Source of the DNA: Erysipelotrichaceae bacterium
Lineage (GTDB): Bacteria > Bacillota_I > Bacilli_A > Erysipelotrichales > Erysipelotrichaceae
Length of the DNA: 6,515 nt
Assembly: GCA_017614055.1 (NCBI GenBank)
Contig: JAGACP010000004.1
Location: 1-6,515, forward strand
Direction of reading: 5' to 3'
Position numbers and translations under genes: made by a program
The notes under the pieces: model-generated
Databases searched by the model: none
The model's input: only the letters and a program-made list of their open reading frames with translations
Told to the model about the DNA's origin: nothing
In this document: positions 1 through 5,234 of the stretch, one piece after another
Layout of the letters: every line of letters starts with the position of its first letter
How positions within the stretch are numbered: position 1 is the first letter of the stretch

Positions 1-541
1 CGTAAGATACAGAAGACTTCAGAAGAATGAAGTCCTTTGCCGCGAGAACGACATCTGCGGATATGTGGGGATAGTCGTCAAAGGAAAACTGTCCATCGTA
101 TCCTATCTCTCCGATGGAAAAGAAGTCATATACAACGAACCCGGGGAAGACGACATGTTCGGAAACAATCTGATCTTCTCTTCCAGTCCCTACTACAAGG
201 GTGACGTCACAGCGTCTGTCGAAAGCGAGATAGCGATCATATACAAAGACGATCTCACATATATGCTGCAGAACAACAAGGATTTCCTCGTCTCATACAT
301 GGCGATACAGTCCGACTTCGCCAAGGATCTCAACGACAGGATAAAGCTGCTGGCCATCGATTCGGCCGAAGAAAGACTGCTTTTCCTTCTTCATAAAAAT
401 GACAATCTCATCAGATACGATTCTATAACATCGCTTGCCAGAAGCCTCTTCATCGAAAGAGAGACCCTTTCAAGACTTCTGAGCAGGATGGAGAAAGACG
501 ACAGGATCGTCCGTGTTGATTCGACGATTAGATTGCGATAA
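1..541 (+). CDS. Crp/Fnr-family transcriptional regulator (5' truncated by window edge)
   Basis: The reading frame is open from base 2 through the window edge. The GTG at 65 is therefore an internal Val, and the real start lies outside. The visible part has the end of a cyclic-nucleotide-binding-type beta roll (YVGIVVKGKLSIVSYLSDGKE, then FGNNLIFSSSPYYKGDV), a long dimerisation helix, and a C-terminal Crp-type winged helix-turn-helix at about 416-508 (SLARSLFIERETLSRLLSRM). The segment where E. coli CRP holds cAMP with Glu and Arg-Ser reads GNNLIF..PYYKGDV here, so cAMP sensing is unlikely; the true effector is unknown. Two Cys codons occur at 38 and 56, but no Fnr-type cysteine cluster can be judged without the N-terminus. 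The stop TAA at 539-541 lies 24 bp before the threonine aldolase, on the same strand with no terminator between, so co-transcription is likely. The family call is firm; the regulon is inference. Confidence 0.9.
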   Translation, partial: VRYRRLQKNEVLCRENDICGYVGIVVKGKLSIVSYLSDGKEVIYNEPGEDDMFGNNLIFSSSPYYKGDVTASVESEIAIIYKDDLTYMLQNNKDFLVSYMAIQSDFAKDLNDRIKLLAIDSAEERLLFLLHKNDNLIRYDSITSLARSLFIERETLSRLLSRMEKDDRIVRVDSTIRLR

Positions 542-565
542 TATTTCAAGAAAAGAGGTGACGCT

Positions 566-1591
566 ATGTATTCATTCGAAAACGACTATTCCGAAGGCGC
601 ATGTCAGAAAGTCCTGGATTATCTTGTCGCGCACAACCGCGTACAGACGCCGGGCTACGGCATCGACGAGTATTCCGAAAAGGCTCAGGATCTCATCAGA
701 GACCTCATCGGAAACAAAGACGCTGACGTTCATTTCATAACGGGAGGAACTCCCTGCAACGCCCTTGCGATAAATCTCATAAAACCTTACCAGGCTGTCA
801 TCTGCGCAGCCAACGGACACATCAACGTCCATGAGACGGGAGCCGTTGAAGCTACGGGGCACAAGATCCTGGCGACCGAAGGAAAAGACGGCAAGATACT
901 GCCGGAAGAGATAGAAAAAGTCGTTTTGTCGCATAACGACGAACACATGGTATCGCCGAAGATGGTGTTCATCTCCAATGCCAGCGAATATGGAACGATC
1001 TATTCGAAGAAAGAACTCACCGACATCAGCGGGATGTGCAGGAAATACGGTCTTTATCTTTATCTGGACGGCGCAAGACTGGGCAACGCTCTGACCGCGA
1101 AAGGCAACGATCTGACCATCGAAGACATAGCAAAACTCACCGATATCTTCTACATCGGCGGCACCAAGAACGGCGCACTGCTTGGAGAGGCGATGGTCAT
1201 CATCAACGACGATCTCAAACCTGACTTCAGATACTGCATCAAGAGACAGTGCTCGATGCTGGCAAAGACCAGGATAATCTCCCAGCAGTTCATCGCGCTG
1301 CTTGAAGACGATACGTATCTGAACAACGCCAGGAACGCCAACGAAAAAGCCCAGGCACTTAAAAAGATCCTTGCGGATCATGGCATAGAGATGTTCATGG
1401 ATTCCCCTACAAACCAGATCTTCCCGATACTGGAAGACGGTCTGGTCGAGAAACTGAAACAGAAATACAGATTCATCGAATGGGGAAGATACGACGACAG
1501 CCATACGACGGTGAGACTGGTGTGCTCATGGATGACGGAAGATGAAGTCATCCGGGAGTTCGCCGAAGACATCGACGCTTATATGAACTAA
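566..1591 (+). CDS. ltaE: Low-specificity L-threonine aldolase (PLP-dependent, beta-eliminating lyase family)
   Basis: This cytosolic fold-type I PLP enzyme cleaves L-threonine (and often allo-threonine) to glycine and acetaldehyde. The 341-residue length matches the family. Visible motifs are TGGTPCN near residues 59-65 (phosphate-binding loop), GHINVHETGA around 84-93 with His85 as the likely ring-stacking residue, LYLDGARLGN at 165-174 with Asp168 for the pyridine nitrogen and Arg171, and YIGGTKNGAL with Lys201 as the Schiff-base lysine. The start ATG at 566 has an AGAGGTGA Shine-Dalgarno at 554-561, which fixes it. It follows a Crp/Fnr-type regulator by 24 bp and converges on kbl-tdh, the other threonine-to-glycine route. 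Serine hydroxymethyl-type or other beta-eliminating activities cannot be excluded, but the order of motifs is that of threonine aldolases. The gene symbol names the family, not proven orthology to the E. coli gene. Confidence 0.92.
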   Translation: MYSFENDYSEGACQKVLDYLVAHNRVQTPGYGIDEYSEKAQDLIRDLIGNKDADVHFITGGTPCNALAINLIKPYQAVICAANGHINVHETGAVEATGHKILATEGKDGKILPEEIEKVVLSHNDEHMVSPKMVFISNASEYGTIYSKKELTDISGMCRKYGLYLYLDGARLGNALTAKGNDLTIEDIAKLTDIFYIGGTKNGALLGEAMVIINDDLKPDFRYCIKRQCSMLAKTRIISQQFIALLEDDTYLNNARNANEKAQALKKILADHGIEMFMDSPTNQIFPILEDGLVEKLKQKYRFIEWGRYDDSHTTVRLVCSWMTEDEVIREFAEDIDAYMN

Positions 1592-1622
1592 AAACGCAGG
1601 TCATTGACCTGCGTTTCTTTTT
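1592..1622. terminator. Bidirectional rho-independent terminator between threonine aldolase and kbl
   Basis: Bases 1592-1602 pair perfectly with 1606-1616 around a 3-nt loop (core CGCAGGTC/GACCTGCG). On the plus strand the stem runs into a T-rich tract (1614-1622, one C interruption). On the minus strand the A-run at 1591-1594 gives a T-tract. It starts at the aldolase stop codon and ends at the kbl stop codon, so a single hairpin can serve both convergent operons. Confidence 0.9.
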
Positions 1623-2811
1623 ACTTCAGTTCTTCCCTTACTTCCTTCAGACATTTTATGACGAAGTCGATATCCTCCTTCGTATGGTTTGCGCATACCT
1701 GGGTCCTTATCCTCGCCTTTCCCTTAGGGACTACCGGATAAGAGAACGACACTACGTATACGCCCTTCTCCTGCATCCTTTTGGCGAATTCTCCTGCCAT
1801 CTTTTCGTCATACAGCATGATCGGCACGATAGGATGGGTCCCTTCTATGATATCGAAACCGTTCTCCTTGAGCTGTTCGCGGTAGTATGCGGTGACTTCC
1901 TCAAGATGATCCCTGAGTTCCGTGCTCTCCTTCAGCATGTCGAAGAGTTCGATGCTGGCGCCTACTATAGCAGGAGCCAGCGTGTTGGAGAACAGGTAAG
2001 GTCTGCTTCTCTGTCTGAGAAGATCGATGATCTCTTTCCTTCCGGAGGTATATCCGCCCGATGCGCCGCCCAGGGCTTTTCCCAGCGTTCCCGTTATTAT
2101 ATCCACTCTTCCGGTTACTCCGCAGTATTCCGAAGTGCCCTTTCCGGTCTTTCCCACGAAACCTACCGCATGAGAATCATCCACCATCACCAGAGCTCCG
2201 TATTTATCCGCCAGGTCGCATATTCCCTTGAGGTTACAGATAATGCCATCCATCGAGAAAACGCCGTCAGTGGCTATCATTTTGATCCTGGCGCCGTTTC
2301 TGTCAGCTTCGATCAGCTTATCTTCCAGATCGGCCATGTCGTTGTTCCTGTATCTGTATCTGGCAGCCTTGCACAGTCTGATACCGTCGATTATGGACGC
2401 ATGGTTGAGCTCATCCGATATGACCGCATCCTGATCGCTCAGCAGTGTCTCGAACAGTCCTCCGTTGGCGTCGAAACATGAAGAATACAGTATCGTGTCA
2501 TCAGTTCCCAGGAATCCGGATATCTTGTTTTCAAGGACCTTGTGGATATCCTGGGTACCGCAGATGAATCTCACGGACGCCATGCCGTAGCCCCTGTTGT
2601 CGTAGGTTTTCTTGGCGGCATCGATGAGCCTCCTGGAATTTCCCAATCCGAGATAGTTGTTCGCACACATGTTCAAGAGCTTCTTGCCGTTTTCAAGCTC
2701 TACGTAAGAATCCTGCGCGGAAGCGATCGGCGCTTCGCCTTTGAACAATCCCGCTTCCTTTATCTGTTTCACTTCATCGCCGTAATAGGCCAAAACTTCC
2801 TGTTTGTTCAT
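1621..2811 (-). CDS. kbl: Glycine C-acetyltransferase (2-amino-3-ketobutyrate CoA ligase)
   Basis: This PLP enzyme of the alpha-oxoamine synthase family uses CoA to cleave 2-amino-3-ketobutyrate into glycine and acetyl-CoA, the second step of threonine degradation. The protein is 396 residues, close to the roughly 398 of the E. coli enzyme. It shows [13 protein letters not shown] (46-58), DELNHASI with His137, [10 protein letters not shown] with Asp211 and His214 contacting the cofactor, and [15 protein letters not shown] with Lys245 as the PLP lysine; the C-terminal [11 protein letters not shown] motif is also family-like. The ATG at 2811 overlaps the TGA of tdh by 4 nt (ATGA), with a GGGGG Shine-Dalgarno at 2816-2820 inside the end of tdh, pointing to translational coupling. 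The related 8-amino-7-oxononanoate synthase is excluded in practice by the tdh neighbour. Confidence is high. Confidence 0.96.
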   Translation of the reverse strand: MNKQEVLAYYGDEVKQIKEAGLFKGEAPIASAQDSYVELENGKKLLNMCANNYLGLGNSRRLIDAAKKTYDNRGYGMASVRFICGTQDIHKVLENKISGFLGTDDTILYSSCFDANGGLFETLLSDQDAVISDELNHASIIDGIRLCKAARYRYRNNDMADLEDKLIEADRNGARIKMIATDGVFSMDGIICNLKGICDLADKYGALVMVDDSHAVGFVGKTGKGTSEYCGVTGRVDIITGTLGKALGGASGGYTSGRKEIIDLLRQRSRPYLFSNTLAPAIVGASIELFDMLKESTELRDHLEEVTAYYREQLKENGFDIIEGTHPIVPIMLYDEKMAGEFAKRMQEKGVYVVSFSYPVVPKGKARIRTQVCANHTKEDIDFVIKCLKEVREELK

Positions 2812-3875
2812 AGTTCCCCCAGTTCATCCACCTTTGACCAGTCAAGGATGACTTTGCCGGACTGTCCCGACAGCATGGCGTCGAATCCTTTCTGGAAATC
2901 CTTCACATCGAAATGATGAGTAATGATCGGCTTTATGTCCAGTCCCGCTTCCAGCATCGTGGTCATCTTGTACCAGGTATCCCAGACCTTCCTGCCGTAG
3001 ATGCCTTTGAGGTTGAGACCCTTGAAGATGACGCTCTCCATGTCTACCGTCGTCTCGTCAGGAAGCAGTCCCAGCAATGCGATGTTTCCGCCGTTTTTCA
3101 TGTTGACTATCATCTGGTTGAGCGCTTTGGGCGAACCAGACATCTCCAGTCCGACATCGAAGCCTTCCTTCATGCCGATCTCCTTCATGACGTCTTCCAG
3201 TTTCTCGTTTCCAAGGTTCACCGTCCTTGTCGCTCCGAGCTTTTTCGCCAGGTCAAGACGGTAATCGTTGAAGTCCGTGACCACGACATGTCTTGCGCCT
3301 GAGAACTTGACGATAGCCGCCGCCATGCAGCCGATAGGACCGGCCCCCGCGATCAGCACGTCCTCGCCTAGAACGTCATATGTCAGCGCGGTATGCGTCG
3401 CATTCCCGTAAGGATCGAATATCGCATAAAGCTCCTCTTCGATGCTTTCTCTGGTCTTCCATACGTTGACATACGGTATCACCAGATATTCGGCGAATGC
3501 TCCGTTCCTGTTGACGCCTACGCCCTTGGCGTCCTTGCAGTTCTCCTTGTGTCCTTCGAGACAGTTGCGGCACTTTCCGCAGGTGATATGTCCCTCTCCC
3601 GAAACTATGTCGCCGACATTGAAGCCTCTTGCACCCGGTCCGGTCTCCACCACTTCTCCGACATATTCATGTCCGATGGTAAGACCAGGGGTGATGGTCT
3701 TCTGAGCCCACTTGTTCCACTGGTAGATATGGACGTCAGTACCGCAGATCGCCGTCTTCCTGATCTTGATCTTGACATCGTTGTAGCCTACCTCCGGGAC
3801 AGGGACCCTTTTCGCCCAAAGTCCGACTTCCGGTCTTTCCTTGACCAGAGCCCACATCATATCATTATCCATCAT
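2808..3875 (-). CDS. tdh: L-threonine 3-dehydrogenase (zinc, NAD-dependent)
   Basis: This medium-chain zinc dehydrogenase oxidises L-threonine to 2-amino-3-ketobutyrate with NAD+, and Kbl then uses the product. Visible are [11 protein letters not shown] with the catalytic-zinc Cys44, GHEYVGEV with His69 and Glu70, the structural zinc cysteines 99, 102, 105 and 113 (TCGKCRNC...NC), a Rossmann GAGPIG at 177-182, and Asp201 after the second strand ([18 protein letters not shown]), which fits NAD rather than NADP. The 355 residues compare with about 341 in E. coli; the extra length is a short N-terminal extension plus a tail (KVDELGEL) that carries the kbl Shine-Dalgarno. The AGAGGT site at 3881-3886 lies 5 nt before the ATG at 3875 and 8 nt before the next ATG at 3872, so either Met could be used. 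Arginine codons are mainly AGA/AGG. Confidence 0.96.
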   Translation of the reverse strand: MMDNDMMWALVKERPEVGLWAKRVPVPEVGYNDVKIKIRKTAICGTDVHIYQWNKWAQKTITPGLTIGHEYVGEVVETGPGARGFNVGDIVSGEGHITCGKCRNCLEGHKENCKDAKGVGVNRNGAFAEYLVIPYVNVWKTRESIEEELYAIFDPYGNATHTALTYDVLGEDVLIAGAGPIGCMAAAIVKFSGARHVVVTDFNDYRLDLAKKLGATRTVNLGNEKLEDVMKEIGMKEGFDVGLEMSGSPKALNQMIVNMKNGGNIALLGLLPDETTVDMESVIFKGLNLKGIYGRKVWDTWYKMTTMLEAGLDIKPIITHHFDVKDFQKGFDAMLSGQSGKVILDWSKVDELGEL

Positions 3876-3880
3876 TATTT

Positions 3881-3925
3881 ACCTCTGTCTAAATTATAAC
3901 TCACGCTTCATGTGAATATCGTGAA
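3881..3925 (-). promoter_or_regulatory. Probable tdh-kbl promoter and ribosome binding site
   Basis: A perfect TATAAT lies on the minus strand at 3898-3893, predicting a transcript start near 3886 and a leader of only about 11 nt holding the AGAGGT site. No good -35 hexamer is found at 16-18 bp spacing (the best is CGATAT-like), which suggests activator dependence or simply a weak -35. The upstream segment has the direct repeat TTCAC-GATA-TTCAC (3925-3912) and an inverted pair TCACG (3901-3905) / CGTGA (3920-3924). Which protein binds, if any, is unknown. Confidence 0.5.
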
Positions 3926-3930
3926 ACATA

Positions 3931-3955
3931 AAAAATATCATCACAAAGATGATAT
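3931..3955 (-). terminator. Rho-independent terminator of the S66 peptidase gene
   Basis: Bases 3935-3942 (ATATCATC) pair with 3948-3955 (GATGATAT) around a 5-nt loop. On the minus strand the stem is followed by a T-run at 3935-3931. The hairpin starts about 28 nt after the S66 stop codon and lies between that gene and the tdh promoter, so the two minus-strand units are transcribed separately. The stem is AT-rich, so termination may be partial. Confidence 0.75.
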
Positions 3956-3983
3956 GCCTCAAATGCTTTTGATAACCTGAAGA

Positions 3984-4958
3984 CTATTTCAGTCTGAAAG
4001 ACACGGATCCTTTTCCGTCTCTGCAGATAACCTTCGCCATAGCTCCGTTGATCATCGTCATGCACGGATCGGTATGACCGATATCCATCTCCGCGATCCA
4101 CGGAATACCTCCAAGAGCCTTGTTCAGTGCCTGATGGTAGGTCATGACGTCGGTGTTCTCGAAGCCTATTCTTCCAAGAAGCACGCCTTTGCAGTTTCTG
4201 AACCAGCCGGCATTCCTGAACTGAAGCAACGTCAGATAAAGATCAAGAGCCGTCATCGAGAAGATGTCGAAATACCAGACGATGCCGTCATTCTCGTATC
4301 TGTCGATGAATTCATTTGTTTTGTCGAATCTTGTGCCGATAAGCTTGTTTATGACATCCAGACATCCGCCTATCAGTCTTCCTTCGATGACGGTGTCGTT
4401 TTTGCTTATCCATTTCACCGGATGATCGAAAGACTGACTTCCGTTGATGTATTCGATCATCTTGCGGTATTTCCTGAAAGATTTCTGTCTTACCAGGTTT
4501 CCTTCCAGTATATTGAAGAAATTTTCCTGCGAACGGTCTCTGTCAAATGTGAATCCCGCTCCGTTGAATCCGTACAGAGTCGCGATATCGAGATTCGTCG
4601 TCACCGTATATAGCAGGTTCGTCGGATCGGACATGCCGCAGATCCATTTGGGATTGTCTCTGATATGTTCCATGTTGACGTAAGGAAGCATCTCGTACAT
4701 GAAATCCCCGCCTGCAGCGCAGATGATGGCCTTGACTTTCCTGTCAAGAACAAGCTCGTCGAGTTCCTTCCCTCTCTGTCTTGCGGTCCCTCCCCGTTCA
4801 GCGTTCTTTCTTACCGAAGCAGTCTCCTTTATCCTGTATCCCCTGCTTCTAAGTACCCTGTTTGACAGCAGAAAAGAATCCAGCTTCTTTCCCACGCCGG
4901 CACTTGGAGCGCAGATGCCTATGGTCTGATCCTTCTTGATGAACTCAGGATAAATCAT
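3984..4958 (-). CDS. S66-family peptidase (LD-carboxypeptidase / MccF-like)
   Basis: This cytoplasmic serine peptidase family includes murein tetrapeptide LD-carboxypeptidase (LdcA) and the microcin C immunity protein MccF. Counted from the ATG at 4958 it is 324 residues, normal for the family, beginning MIYPEFIKKDQTIGICAPS, a conserved N-terminus. Ser110 in CGMSDPTNLL is the nucleophile and His295 in MDIGHTDPC the histidine. The catalytic Glu position reads Asp231 (IVWYFDIF) in my by-eye alignment. AAGGDFMYEML and NPKWICGMSD match a Firmicutes subgroup I remember. No signal peptide is seen. The open frame continues upstream to a TTG at 5063, but that segment does not look like the family and lacks a Shine-Dalgarno. 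The chosen start also lacks a normally spaced site. Its own terminator separates it from tdh. The substrate cannot be decided from sequence. Confidence 0.88.
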   Translation of the reverse strand: MIYPEFIKKDQTIGICAPSAGVGKKLDSFLLSNRVLRSRGYRIKETASVRKNAERGGTARQRGKELDELVLDRKVKAIICAAGGDFMYEMLPYVNMEHIRDNPKWICGMSDPTNLLYTVTTNLDIATLYGFNGAGFTFDRDRSQENFFNILEGNLVRQKSFRKYRKMIEYINGSQSFDHPVKWISKNDTVIEGRLIGGCLDVINKLIGTRFDKTNEFIDRYENDGIVWYFDIFSMTALDLYLTLLQFRNAGWFRNCKGVLLGRIGFENTDVMTYHQALNKALGGIPWIAEMDIGHTDPCMTMINGAMAKVICRDGKGSVSFRLK

Positions 4959-5000
4959 ATCTCGATTATACAAAAAAAGCAGACATGCCGCCATTCCTCC
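4959..5000 (-). promoter_or_regulatory. Unusual start region of the S66 gene: TATAAT box and small upstream ORF
   Basis: A perfect TATAAT at 4970-4965 lies only 6 nt before the ATG at 4958. If it is a -10 box, the transcript would start at or near the A of the ATG (leaderless). No good -35 is present. Alternatively, GGAGG (5000-4996) stands 9 nt before an ATG at 4986 that opens a 6-codon ORF (MSAFFV) ending at 4966, 7 nt before the S66 ATG, which could allow termination-reinitiation. An in-frame ATG at 4994 is only 1 nt from the same GGAGG, too close for normal use. The sequence alone does not decide between these. Confidence 0.35.
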
Positions 5001-5088
5001 GCAATGATTAACGCAGTACCTTGGCGATAAGGCCTTCAATGATGTTGAACAATGAGAAGACAAGTTAAAGGCAAAAACAGGCAGACAT
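4971..5088 (+). repeat. Imperfect short direct repeat upstream of the S66 gene
   Basis: CAAAAAAAGCAGACAT (4971-4986) and CAAAAACAGGCAGACAT (5072-5088) are near copies about 101 bp apart, sharing a perfect GCAGACAT core and an A-run. They flank the segment just upstream of the S66 start. No gene or IS feature explains them; they may be chance, because part of the match is a low-complexity A-run. Confidence 0.35.
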
Positions 5089-5208
5089 CTACGATCTCGG
5101 CAAATGAAAAAGGAAGAGTTTCACTCAAAACCCTTCCTTCTTTCGTTTTCGGTCTTTCCTCAGGATCATTCGATCCCGGGACCGCGCAACAGTTTACACT
5201 GCCTGTTT
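5075..5208. repeat. 10-bp inverted repeat around the PTS gene terminator
   Basis: AAACAGGCAG (5075-5084) is perfectly complementary to CTGCCTGTTT (5199-5208), with 114 bp between the arms that contain the terminator hairpin. In RNA read from the minus strand the arms could close a long-range stem, although the 5' strand would have to be transcribed past the terminator. A match of this size in a region of this length may arise by chance. Confidence 0.3.
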
Positions 5209-5210
5209 AC
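5105..5210 (-). ncRNA. Candidate structured 3' UTR or small RNA after the PTS gene
   Basis: Between the PTS stop and its terminator, three hairpins follow one another on the minus strand. The first is CAGT-GTAA-ACTG, with a GNRA-type tetraloop, near 5202-5191. The second is GGATC-GAAT-GATCC (5176-5163) nested inside CGGTC/GACCG arms (5184-5180 with 5154-5150). The third is the terminator itself. A purine-rich stretch (about 5160-5133) separates the second and third. A weak promoter-like pair, TTGCTT (starting at about 5241) and CTTAAT 18 nt further on, could start an RNA of about 100 nt near 5207. I match it to no known RNA family; it may be only a 3' UTR. Confidence 0.25.
5107..5139 (-). terminator. 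Rho-independent terminator downstream of the PTS EIIC gene
   Basis: Bases 5110-5116 (AAGGAAG) pair with 5133-5139, and after one A/C mismatch 5118-5121 (GTTT) pair with 5128-5131 (AAAC), closing a 6-nt loop. On the minus strand the stem ends in TTTTT (5111-5107) followed by CATTT. It is about 100 nt past the PTS stop codon. The plus-strand side is only loosely T-rich and no plus-strand gene precedes it, so it is assigned to the minus strand. Confidence 0.75.
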
Positions 5211-5234
5211 GCATTAAGCAGCTGGGGCTGTATG

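Noticed and set aside
572..1504. A long open frame (about 310 codons) on the minus strand opposite the threonine aldolase
   Set aside because: It lies wholly within a well-supported gene, has no recognisable domain and no ribosome site, and reads as a codon-bias shadow.
1684..2481. A 265-codon open frame on the plus strand opposite kbl
   Set aside because: kbl is unambiguous with all catalytic motifs; the opposite frame shows no family features and sits just past a terminator.
3393..3899. A 168-codon plus-strand open frame opposite the start of tdh
   Set aside because: It is antisense to conserved zinc-binding and substrate-domain codons of tdh, with no Shine-Dalgarno or domain.
3901..3930. 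A cre (CcpA) or classic CRP/FNR palindrome upstream of tdh
   Set aside because: The half-sites and spacing do not fit any of these consensus patterns; only unassigned short repeats are reported.
4959..5063. N-terminal extension of the S66 protein to a TTG at 5063 or ATG at 4994, including a short hydrophobic stretch that might be read as a signal peptide
   Set aside because: The family N-terminus begins at MIYPEF; the TTG has no Shine-Dalgarno, the ATG at 4994 is 1 nt from GGAGG, and the hydrophobic part is encoded by the T-run upstream of the TATAAT.
5110..5185. Possible insertion-sequence end or known RNA (RNase P or SRP-like GAGGAAAG string) in the PTS 3' region
   Set aside because: The segment is far too short for RNase P, the SRP core motif is absent, and I could identify no transposase, terminal inverted repeat pair or target duplication.
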